Positions 33,301 through 45,100 of a stretch of DNA of 64,000 nt are shown here, in pieces. This DNA is from Macrostomum hystrix (taxonomy: Eukaryota > Platyhelminthes > Macrostomidae), in the NCBI GenBank assembly GCA_950097015.1, contig CATNEN010000007.1, positions 12,983,001 through 13,047,000 on the forward strand, written 5' to 3'. The notes beneath the pieces were generated by a model. It saw nothing but the letters and a program-made list of their open reading frames with translations. It searched no databases and had not been told where the DNA came from. Each line of letters opens with the position of its first letter. Within the stretch, counting starts at the first letter, position 1. A program made the translations under genes and the position numbers.

Positions 33301-33513
33301 GACGCTGCGCACGCTGGCTTGCTGCGCGCTGCCTTCAAAGTCGGCTGCGACCACGCCACCAATGCAGCAGTCTACCGCCGTTGCTCGTCCGAGAGAGTTG
33401 CTGCGCCGCCGGTGACTTCAGCTAAATTTGGCGGCGGGCACATCATTCGCGCCAAAGCGTACTGACGGCAACCTGTGCAGGAGGTGCTGCTGCTTACGCT
33501 GCTGGCGCCCTAC

Positions 33514-33615
33514 CAGCGAGGGCAGGCGCGCACCCGAAGTTTCGGCAACTGCGTACAAGCCGACGCCCGCGCCCCAGACACTGCCGGTGGCCTCGCGCAT
33601 GTTCGCACCCAGGCC
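33514..33615 (-). CDS. Unidentified possible exon
   Basis: 102 nt, 34 codons, phase 0, acceptor GATTTCAG and donor TCGCTG|GTAGGG. It encodes GAGVGLYAVAETSGARLPSL. It may belong with the open stretch at 33053-33300, but no in-frame junction was proven. Confidence 0.3.
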
Positions 33616-34308
33616 CTGAAATCACACCAGACCCCAAATCATTACTGAGAAGCTCGCGTCATCGGTTATGCGGTGAATCGATTTCACTTGGGTTTGCCTG
33701 AGGCTGCAAATATGGCCTGTGTGCCGCGTGCACTGCAAACCAGTGCGTGTCTACTGGGGCAGAAGGCGAGCACTGGATTTCTTGTTCGCTCAAACCAGAA
33801 GACCGCATGTAGTGCATTTAGTCCCGGCTCTCCAACCCTCTGCCACCAGAAAGTGCCTCTCACAAGACTGCAAGCAACTGCGCCAACACTTGGCATTATC
33901 GCCTAAATCGAGCGAATTGTTGTAAAGCGAAAATCGCTTCTGCCCCCGGACTGGATCGCGTGCCAATAACTTCTGCTGTTGCCAGCGCCACAACAGTAAA
34001 TCTCTACAAGGCTCCCCATTGGCTGAGGCCTCTTGTGCCAATGGCCAGGCTCAGCAATAGCCGGACCCACCCCAGAGGCCATTGTGAGGAGCATTAGAGA
34101 GGCTCTCTTGCCCCACAGAGCAGCGCAAAACTGAGCGAAGCAGCTATACAGCCCCGTCTCAAGAGCTGAATTCTCTGGGCTGCCACTCAAGCAGGCTGAA
34201 TAGTCAAGAATCTTGTAGGACAGCCAGTGAAAGTGTTCGATTACTGAGACACGCTGAATTCCGCACTGGAAATGCCCTGATCGACCTGCAAGGCAAGCAG
34301 CAACAGCT
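33616..34308. other. Upstream region of the cadherin gene
   Basis: No supported gene; several short open frames on both strands without domains. Multiple AG dinucleotides just before the cadherin ATG could serve as a splice or trans-splice acceptor. Confidence 0.4.
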
Positions 34309-37300
34309 ATGAAGAATTTACAAACTCCTGCAGCCCTGCTGCAGCTGTTGCCTCTACTGCTGCTAGTTTTGATGAAGCAGCCAGGCAGTAGCTGGGCTGC
34401 CGACCCACCCGACCGGTACAACTTTACAGTGTACGAGAACCGTCTGGCCGGCTTCCAGGTGGGACAGGTGAAGATGACCAGTGGCTTCGCCTACCAGCTG
34501 AGTCCGGGCTCGCCGTTGTTCAGCTTCGACCCCGGCACAGGCATCGTCACTACCAAGATTGTAATCGATCGGGAGGCGTTAAGCTCCGATATAATCGACC
34601 TTCTGGTCATCGGCACCTCAACCAGTTCCGTGCAGACGCTCAGCGTGCGCATCACCGTGCTGGATGAAAACGATAACAGCCCGCGATTTTCCGATGCTGT
34701 CGTTTCCTGGGAGCTCTCCGAAAACGCCGCTGTCGGGACCAGCCGCCTCCTGCCCCTCGCCACCGACCCAGACTCTGGCGCAAATAGCGTCACTCTTAAC
34801 TACAAGATTCTGGCCGGCAACTACGCCGGGAAGTTTCATCTGCGGGTGGACAGCGGCCTGGGTTTTCCCCAGCTATATCTCATCACAGTGGCCAGGCTGG
34901 ACAGGGAGGTCACTTCTTCGTACCCGCTGAACATCTCCGCCGAGGATGGTGGCAATCCGGCCCGTTACGGTTACCTGTCCGTGATCGTCAATGTGCTCGA
35001 TTACAATGACAATCCGCCTGTCTTCGTAGCTTCAATAGTTTCAGCCGTGGTGAACCAGTCCACACCTGTCGGCACGGTAATTGCCCAGGTTCGGGCTGCG
35101 GATGCGGATCAGCCAGGCTCGCCAAACTCACAGGTGAGCTACCGTATCAAGTCCGGCCCACCCAACGGCCAGTTTGCGCTGGATGCGACATCCGGGATGC
35201 TCACCCTCACAAGGCCTCTCGACTGCTTTCGCGCCATTGATGGCTGCTCCGTGACTGTCGAGGCATTTGATGCGGGAACGCCGCAGCTGCAGTCGGAGCC
35301 AGACTGCCTTATCACAGTCAGCGTCCAGTTGGCCAACTCGCACCCACCGGAGATTCGAGTAATTCTTACGACTCAGAAGGATGGCTTTGCCGTAATTGAC
35401 GAGACCTCCAAGCCAGGCAATGCGCTCGCCATCGTGCAGGTGACTGATGCAGACGCCGGTTTGAATGGCGAGACGAGTCTTGCTCTGCTGAATACCAGCG
35501 GCTACTTCGCGTTGGCCTCGCTGACCTCCTCATACTACCATATTGTTACGGCGAAGGCGTTCGACACCGAGTCGCCAAAGCAGTTCTCACTTCTGCTGCT
35601 TGCGCAGGACAAAGGCTCTCCGCCGCTAACCTCATCGTTGACTGTTCAGGTCCTGGTTAACCGAGCTAATCAGTTTGCGCCCGTATTCGACCGGCCTATT
35701 ATCGACGTACAGCTTCCAGAGGCAGCACCAGTTGGGAGCCTCGTGGCAGCTTTGGTTGCCAGGGACAACGACTCTGCTGGACTGAACTCGCAAGTGCAGT
35801 ACCAGATCGTCGAAGGCAATGCTGACGGAGTCTTTGGCCTCGTGTCTGACACCGGTCTGATGATCACTCGGAAAATGCTGAGCTTCGCAGCCCGGCCCAC
35901 TTACCGGCTCAACATCAGCGCCAGCGACATGGGACCGAAGCGCCTCATGTCATACGCTCTTGTGACAGTTGTGCTGCAGGGAGTCAACCACCCTCCTGCC
36001 TGCAACGTTAGCCGCCTGAGCTACTTCGACCGTCCAGCCGGATCCGCACTGACTGTCCCACTGTCAGTCTTTTGTACTGACTCAGACCAGGGACGCAACG
36101 GCAGCCTGGAGTTCTCTGTAAGTCGACGCCACCCGGCAGCTGATGCACAGTGCAGTGTCACCGCCAGTTCGGGCGGCTTCCAGCAATTCTACTGCCCCAG
36201 CCTCGCTAGCAGCGCCCAGTATGTCATCCAAGTAACCGATCGTGCTGAAAAGCCTCTGTACGTGGATGTGGCAATCGAAATTGAGGTGTCACTGCCCAAA
36301 CAGACACCACCACGGCTCTACCCGACACTTTACCTGGCCACGGTGCCTGCCGGGGACCAGAGGTTCGGCATGGAGCTCGCCCGAATTCGAGTGGCAGATC
36401 CAGCTGGAGGCAACTTTTCATTCTCTTTTGTCCCCGGCTCACCGGCTGGATTCGCCATCGACTCTCGCGAAGGCATCGTCAGGCTCGCCGGTTACGCAGC
36501 AGACGCACCCGTCATGATTGATGTCACTGTCACCGACAGCCGAGGAGTTCCGGCGAGCTCCTCAGCAACCGTCCGAGTGTTCCCGGTGTCAAGGCCAACC
36601 CGAATGTCTTTCAGCCAGCCGAGCTACGAGTTCATAGTGGCCGAGGCCAGTTCCGCAAATCCGCGACCTGTGGGCACAGTAGTCGCGAACGCTGCGGGTT
36701 TAGGTGGCTCCTACATTATTGTTGACGGCGACCCGGGTGGGCTCCTCGCAGTTTCCGAGACGGGTGTCATCAGCCTCACTGGCTTACTGGACCGCGAGAC
36801 AACGCCACAATTCAACTTGACGGTCGCATTTGTTACCTCCTCTGATTTCTGCACCGCGCAAGTTTTAGTCCTTGTTGCAGACATCAACGACAACGGGCCC
36901 ACATTCGCCTGGTCTGCCTACAAATTCGTCATCAACGAATCGATGGCACCGCTCGGTCATGTGATCGGCGTACTGACAGCCACTGATCCGGACCTGGGGC
37001 TCAATGGTCACGTGACACTTGAATTAGCCTCAAATCCCGGTGGCTACTTCAGCCTGGACAGCGCAGGCGGGATTCTCTACCTGGCCAAAGCCATCCGGCT
37101 CTGGGAGGCAGCCGACTTGGCAGCTGGTGGCGTCGCTCTGTCGGTTCGTGCTGCAGATGGCGGCTCGCCAGCCCGCACGGCTGAAGCTGCCATCCGCGTC
37201 TCCGTGTCTTTAACTCCATCGCCTTGGCCGCATCTGGCAGGGACAAGCTTCAAGTTTGATCTCCCCGAGGACACGCCAGTCCACTCGTTGTTTGGCCGCA

Positions 37301-39153
37301 TTGCAGCGGCAAGTGACAGTGCCGAAGTTGAGTTTGCCTTGTCGCCCGAATTTGCACCTCTCAGCCTGACGGACTCGCAGCAGCGGATCGGCCTGCTGGC
37401 TGGCGGCGAGATCTACGTGGCCCGACAGCTGGACCGCGAAACACGTGATGTTTTCGAGTTCGCCATATTTGCTCGCTTCCTAGACGTAGGATTCGTCGCC
37501 GGCCTGGCCTCCGCGAGTGTCACTGTTCGCGTCGGTGACGTAAACGACTGCGCGCCTGTGTTTGGCGCCAGTGCGGCCGGTTACGTGTTTGAGATGGCAG
37601 AGAACGGAACCGCCGGGCAGTCGGTTGGCTGGGTGTTCGCAGCTGACGCTGACGCGGGGCTCAACAGTCAGGTCTCGTACGCTCTCATGGGCACCGCGGA
37701 CTTCTCAGTTGACCCACTTGATGGGCAGCTTAGAGCCCTACGTGTTTTCGACCGCGAGCTGCCCACCGAGCGGCAATTTCTATTTACTGCTGTGGCAGTG
37801 GACGGCGGAGACCCCGCCCTAACCGGGACAGCTGCCATTCGAGTCGTCATTGCCGATATCAACGACTGCCAGCCGCGCTTCGCCAGCTCCTGGATCAATG
37901 TTAGCATTGCCGAGAACATCGCAGAGGGTGCCATCGTCACCCTACTGATTGCCACAGACGATGACGCCGCGGGCGACAATTCAGTTGTGTCGTACGCGAT
38001 TGCAACTGGAAACGAGCTCGGGCATTTTGCCCTGAGCGAAACCACAGGCGAGCTAAGGGTGGCAAAGTCGCTCGACCGCGAGGCCCAGGACGGTTTCCGA
38101 CTAGTTGTGACGGCTGCCGACCGCGGACATCCACCGCTAACGTCTACTGCTACGGTCGTTGTTCGTGTGACGGATGTCAACGATCACAAGCCCGTGTTTG
38201 CCAACGCGACTCTGACTGAGGTCTTAGTTTCAGAGGCAGCCTCATTAGGCACCGTTATCTACAGCTTCCAGGCCTCTGATGAGGACAATGTCAACTCCTG
38301 GCTATTGAAATTCTCCATCACAGTTGGCAACGTTGGTGATGTCTTCGGTCTTGATGCCTCCACCGGTCATTTGTTCGTAGCATCGGCTCTAGATTTTGAA
38401 ACTCGCGCCTCATACGACCTGGCCGTTCGTGTGACCGACTCTGGCGGCCTGTTTTCGGAGATTCCTTTTGTGGTCCGCGTCTTGAACTTAAATGACAACT
38501 CACCTGTCTTCAAGCTGACAGCACCGCTCGTCCTTCACGCTGCGGAGAATTTGACTGCCCCTGCGCTGCTCGGCCAGGTGACTGCTGCCGACGCCGACCC
38601 TGGTGACGTCATTTCCTACCGACTGATCTTCCAAGAACCTTACGGCAATGAGTTCGCCGTTGATGCTTTCACTGGTGACATTCGGGCTGTCCGTGCTTTG
38701 GATCGCGAGCGGGTAGCCGTCTACAAGCTGTACATCGCTGCTGTGGACTTGCCGGGCCCAGCCCAGCTCACCTCCACCACGACTGTCGTCACCATTGTCG
38801 TAGACGATGTGGACGACAACTTGCCCATTCTGCTGACGCCGCCAGCTGTCCTGCTGCCGTTCACAATGTCCGCGGGATCCAGGGTCTCCCGTCTGCTCGC
38901 CACGGACGCCGACCAGGGTGACAACGCACTGATCGCCTACGGCCTCACCGGGCCAGACGCGTCGATGTTTAGAGTCGACCGCAGCAACGGTATCGTCACC
39001 CTGCTGGCTGACCCTTCCGCCAGAACCGGCCTCCGAGCCTTCTACAACCTCAGCGTCCTGCTATCTGGGGCTGCTTCGGAGCCGCTGACGCTCCTCAGCC
39101 AGTCGCAAGATGGCTCGGGGCCTGTCTTCACGCAGGCTGCCTACTGGGCTCAG
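34309..39153 (+). CDS. Cadherin exon 1 (signal peptide and about 15 cadherin repeats)
   Basis: 1615 codons in one exon, from ATG to donor TGGGCTCAG|GTGGGT. The signal peptide is at about 1-30, the first calcium motif DENDN at 119-123 and the last DDVDDN near the end. Six of the first nine linkers (repeats 3-7 and 9) have lost the DxNDN motif. Confidence 0.92.
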
Positions 39154-42100
39154 GTGGGTTTCTACTGCTCCGCAAAAATATGCTTCGAATATTGTTCAGT
39201 TAAACTCAGTTAAACTTCGATCATCCAGGGTGCAAACATGCGTAATCGGGCTAATATTCGTAGGGCTCATTTCTCTAATCCCAAGGAAACGAGGTCCTCT
39301 GCTATTAGCTTCCCCACTGAGATCTGGAAGCTGTCACCGCCACTATGCAGACAGCGAACCGAGGGAAAGGAACGTGCCAAACAACATCGGGCAGCCAAGC
39401 GCTGGTTTTCCCCTCACTTCTCTCTCCTCACAGTCAACCGGAGGGACTCGGCAGGTGGTCGCACTGGGCAGCCTGCAGAGACTGCAGGCAAATAGTGCAG
39501 CGGTTCATTCCCATTGGGCAACTTCTGTTTTGGGGAGCTCTTTTGTGCTCTGTTGGTACTCTTCAGGTAGGGAGGGAAGAGTTTGAGCAGAACAATGTCA
39601 GGCCACGCATTTCAGTGCAGCGGCTGTCTCTGCCTGGCTGCCTCTCTCGCGCGGGCTTTCTGGTGCTGCGCTTTGGTCCTGCAGTGCAAGCGGGCACGCA
39701 GGAGCTTGTGCTCACGTGGCTCTGCTCCACCGCTCAAAGTTGGAGGCTGGGCGCCCCTCCCTGCCCTTTTCCCTCTCCGTACTCGCCCTGCCTGTCACCC
39801 GCCAGCCTTCAATGCCCTCACCGCTCCATGACTGCTCAGTGCTGACTCTCCCTGGGCCTCATCGGATGGAGGAAATCCAGGATTTTTTAGCAGAGAAAAT
39901 TAGGCAACCTGTCCCACAATGAGCCAGCCTTTCAGTCCAATCAAAATTCATTCCGGGGAATCTTTTATGCGTGCAACCGTCACTCCTACATTTGCACTCG
40001 TTAATTTCGCCTAGGAAGACATTCTGGGCCTTTATTGTTCTCGGTGGTCTAACAATTTCGATTCCAGCTGTCCATTGCTTTGTGAGCTCGGTGACTTTCA
40101 GGGGCACAAAGACTCACCACTCGGGCCGGTGACAGATCTCAGCTGGGATAATGAAGGCCCTCATTAAAACAGCAGCCGACAATCAAAAATAGCTATTTTG
40201 GCTACAATCGGTCTGTATATTTAATTGCCCCACTCCGCGACTGTTCAGGCAAAATGGGGCCATGCTGGGTTTTTAGGCACGGACGATTGACTGGCCCAAC
40301 ACGGCACCCGACTTGCAATCGCAGGGGTGCCCTCGCACGGGATGCATCGAACCGCTGTGGGTTGGGGTTTGCGATTAGTCGTTACATCTACCAACCAACC
40401 GCATCGCAGGTAACGGAGGGCCTGGCAGAAGGCCAAGAGATCCTCCGGGTGCGAGCGCAGTACCAGTCCGGCGCCGGCGGCAGCGGCGGCATTCGCTACT
40501 TCATCAGCGGCATCTTCGCCGGCAACCAGAGCCAGCCGCAGTCCCGCCGGTTATTCCAGCTCGACCCGGTCGAGGGCGTGCTGCGCTCGGGGCCGCAGCC
40601 ATTGGACAGGGAGGCCACTCCAGTCGGCCAGTACCAGGTCGAGATCACCGCTGCTGACTTTGCTGGCAGCGGCGCCAGCACCGTCACCGCCTACGTGAGC
40701 GGGGGAGGCTGGGTAGAGGGCAACCGGATGTGTTAGAGGCAACCAGCTGAGCTAGTGGGCAACCAGCTGTGCTAGTGGGCAACCAGCTGTGCTAGTGGGC
40801 AACCAGCTGTGCTAGTGGGCAACCAGCTGAGCTAGTGGGCAACCAGCTGTGCTAGTGGGCAACCAGCTGAGCTAGTGGGCAACCAGCTGAGCTAGTGGGC
40901 AACCAGCTGTGCTAGTGGGCAACCAGCTGAGCTAGTGGGCAACCAGCTGTGCTAGTGGGCAACCAGCTGTGCTAGTGGGCAACCAGCTGTGCTAGTGGGC
41001 AACCAGTAAAGTAACGATGTTGTGTGTATAGCGGGTGTAGTAGAGGTGTAGCGGGTGTAGTAGAGGTGTAGCGGGTGTAGTAGAGGTGTAGCGGGTGTAG
41101 TAGAGGTGTAGCGGGTGTAGTAGAGGTGTAGCGGGTGTAGTAGAGGTGTAGCGGGTGTAGTAGAGGTGTAGCGGGTGTAGTAGAGGTGTAGCGGGTGTAG
41201 TAGAGGTGTAGCGGGTGTAGTAGAGGTGTAGCGGGTGTAGTAGAGGTGTAGCGGGTGTAGTAGAGGTGTAGCGGGTGTAGTAGAGGTGTAGCGGGAGTAG
41301 TAGCGGTGTATTTTAGGGTATTCGGTTGTGGCAGGGAACTCTAGTATACAGCGGTGCCTAAGAGCTATTAGCTTCATGTTTTGTTTTCGAGCAATCGAGT
41401 CGAAATTTCGAGCAATTTCCCATAACCGCTGAGCACTTGAGTTGTGTTCTGGAATTAGGGAACAAGCTCAGGACATGTTGGTGGAATTGCCAGGAGAGTG
41501 GCACAGACCGGCCTCTGAGAGTCTGGGAACAATGGCCAGCTAGCAGCGGTACAACAGTGCAGAAGGCATTAACGCGCGCGTCAGACCGATGCGAGCCCCA
41601 CCCCAACCCCAGCAGCTGCCAGCAGCAGCAATCGGCTCGCTATACTGCCAGGCAATAAAAGCTGAATTAATGAAAATGAGAGAATTCGCACTCGCCGGAC
41701 TCGAGTAGCTGGCCCCCTCCCATTATCGTGTCTCGCCTCGCACAATTGCTTCTCACAATGGCCCACTCGGTGTCCCCCCAGGCTGTTGCATTCTCTCTCT
41801 CTGGGTTTCTGTCTCCCGCCTTAGTTCCTCAGTACAAGCGGTTGAGCAGCTTGGAGGCGCTACTGCAGCGGGCCGTTAGCAGTGAGGGCAGAGGGCTGCA
41901 CAGAGCCCGAGGCTGTCTATTTGCTCTTCGTGTTTCGTTCCCTCCTGCGGTCCGTGGCGCGGGGCCCTGCGGTTTTCAGCCAGTGTTTGCTCTAGATAAT
42001 TAAGACCAGCGGACGGCACTCCCGGCAGGAGATCGAGATGCGCCCTCACCGGTGTCCGTGGCACCCGGCCAGCGTCTGTTATTTGCCATTCGGCTCAAGC

Positions 42101-45100
42101 CCCAGAGCCACAGGAATGCGGCCAGGACTGCCTGTGCCTACATGCCCACACACTTGCATGCTCACACACTTTGTACCCGCACCTTGCTTGACTGTTTTGG
42201 TGCAAACTTGCGGCCCAAGTCCCAGTTCAATCCCCTATTAAAGCCCGTCCTATTGTTTCTCATCGCTCCCCACATCCCGTGAAGCTCCCACAGCTGCATT
42301 ATTCCCATGTTTTCTTTGTCAACTTCTCCTTTGCCGCCTCCCCGAATGAATATTTATAGTTCCCAGAGTGGAATACGGAGTGGCCGTTCTCCTCGGCTCC
42401 CGCTCTGCAGGGTTCTCAAGCCCGCCCAGTGTTGGATTTCGCTATTCATGCTTCCAGGAGAAGTGGCAGCCGCGCTGCAGAGATCCCCGCGCCACGACTT
42501 CCACTGCGAGCTGTGGCCCGTGGGCGGGACTAGGGAGGAGAGCAGTGGAGGAAATGGAAAGTAAAAGCGAGTGTCAGGTCTTTGAGTGGGCTCTGAGGTG
42601 TGCGGAGGTGAGTGGGCCGCCACTCTCGCAGACCCAAGCAGATCAGGGGTTAACCCGGCCTGTCAATCTCTGGGCGTGAGAGTCCTGACAATGGCGGAGG
42701 GGGCGGGCCGGCTGCGGCTCGGAGTAGCAGGAGGGTTGCGGGACCAGTACACTCCCCCAGACAGCGAGGCCTGGCTGGGTGGCCGCGTCAGCAGACAGTG
42801 CGGGCAGCTCTGCCTTGTTCCAGTGACTCAGCCAAGCAACCGGGCAGAACTTTCGCTCTCCTTTTCTTCCTGCCTGCCCCAGTGTTTCTGGCTGTGTTTC
42901 TTCTCCTTTAAGCCTGCCAACGCCCTCCCGGCTCCCCAGCAGCCGGCAGTGAGTCTGCTCGGAGACAAAGCAGAGCACACCTTGGGCTTCTGCTACTGTC
43001 TGTTTGCTCTGCCAGGCCCCCTAACAATCCGCACCCCGCCACTGTAACCTTTTTTGGGAACTTAGCTCAAATTTCTTGTGCAAGCCTGTCTGAGTCAAGA
43101 CTGAAGTGCAGCTCATGGGACTGGAGGCAAGGGTGTCAGGCGCATAGTGAGACTGCAGTGAGATGTGCAGCTCATGGGACTGGAGGCAAGGGTGTCAGGC
43201 GCATAGTGAGACTGCAGTGAGAAGTGCAGCTCATGGGACTGGAGGCAAGGGTGTCAGGCGCATAGTGAGACTGCAGTGAGAAGTGCAGCTCATGGGACTG
43301 GAGGCAAGGGTGTCAGGCGCATAGTGAGACTGCAGTGAGAAGTGCTGCTCATGGGACTGGAGGCAAGGGTGTCAGGCGCATAGTGAGACTGCAGTGAGAA
43401 GTGCAGCTCATGGGACTGGAGGCAAGGGTGTCAGGCGCATAGTGAGACTGCAGTGAGAAGTGCTGCTCATGGGACTGGAGGCAAGGGTGTCAGGCGCATA
43501 GTGAGACTGCAGTGAGAAGTGCAGCTCATGGGACTGGAGGCAAGGGTGTCAGGCGCATAGTGAGACTGCAGTGAGAAGTGCAGCTCATGGGACTGGAGGC
43601 AAGGGTGTCAGGCGCATAGTGAGACTGCAGTGAGATGTGCAGCTCATGGGACTGGAGGCAAGGGTGTCAGGCGCATAGTGAGACTGGAAGTGGGAGAATT
43701 GGGAGAAGTGGGATTCACACAGGACAACAATGGCTCTGATGTGGACTCCGTCTAATTTTCTAAAGTTGCTGGGCGGCTTGCGATGCATAATTAGCTTTTT
43801 TATTTCTTGTGGCTTTCCGAAAAGCACTGAGGCGCAGCGTGAATCAGCTTGTTCCGGCTTGTCCCGCATCTGGGTCCCGCTTCAGCTGGCTTTCATAGCC
43901 TTGAATATTAACTAATCTTTTGGCCCACCGCATGAAGCAAAAGTCGCAGAGCGCCATTCGGCTCCAAGCCTTGTGCTCTGCGGCCATCTGCTCCAGTGCC
44001 CTCTGTGGCCTTGTGATTAGGCCTTCTCAGTTTTGCTGACATTTTTCCTTGAAAATTATCTTTTGCTTTTCTTCTACGGGGCCGCGGCTTGAGTGTGGGA
44101 ACGGCGGTCCAAAGCTGGCAGGCTGAATGAGTTGCAGAGAGTCAGAGAAAGCCAGCAAGGCGCTCGCGATGAGCTTTCATAGAAAGTAATAAAACACAAT
44201 GAGCTGTGCTAGATAGAAACACCATTTTTTACTATTAGTTGCAGGAAGGCTGCGGGCAATGGCACATCATTTGGTGAGACTAAACCCGCAGCCAGCGAGG
44301 AGGCAATTCTGCCCATTTCGCTGACTCCTGAGCACACACGCACACAGATACCGTGCGCAGGCATCCGCTCACACAGGTGTGTACATCTGCCCTGACTTTC
44401 TCATCGTCAGGCAGTGTACACTCTCGCTGTGCCTTGGAGGTTGGCTCCTCAAGGGCGTAAATTGCAAGACAAGTCTCCAAGCTTTCTCTCCGCGGCTGCG
44501 CCCCAAATGAATGTGGCCTCGCCGCGGAATCGAGCTCAGGGACCTTGGTGCCAGAGGCAAATCTCTCTGCCACCCCCCCGATAGAAACACAAATGCGAGA
44601 ACCGACACAAAAGCTCAGGCTGGTTTATTCAAACCTCGGGGCGGCGACTTGAAAAGTGAGAACTGGGCCCATAGGTGCACACAAGTAGTAGGCCGCCAGG
44701 CACACCTGGCAATCAGCGCAGGTGATTCACCCGCCCTGACGAACAGCCATCTCCCCTCCCCCTGTCTCTTTGTCTTTGCGGTCGAATCTCTGGTTTCTCT
44801 GGTTCTCTAGGCTCTTCCCGCTTGGACATCCTTCAGCCTGGCGCAGTGTTTACGTATGCTAATGAGGCCGCATAATGAGGGCTTGATTGAGCCAGCCCGC
44901 AGCTGTCCTTGGCTGGTGTTGATTGCCAGCTCCGGAGTCAAGTGAGCGGCTGGAGACGGGGAGCAGGAAGGTGTTGGGCCGCATCCGGTCTGAGTCAGTT
45001 GGCCCAGTTGGCGGAACCTGAATGCGGCTACGGTGATGTAATCAAGGAGGCTCGGCCTGGCTGCAAATGTTATTACTGCTAGGAGTGTTGCCCCAGCACC

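Noticed and set aside
33514-33615. Resemblance of GAGVGLYAVAETSGARL to an RNA 3'-phosphate cyclase (RTCA/RCL1) motif
   Set aside because: Only one short motif matches; the other conserved parts of the family are not found upstream or downstream in any consistent frame.
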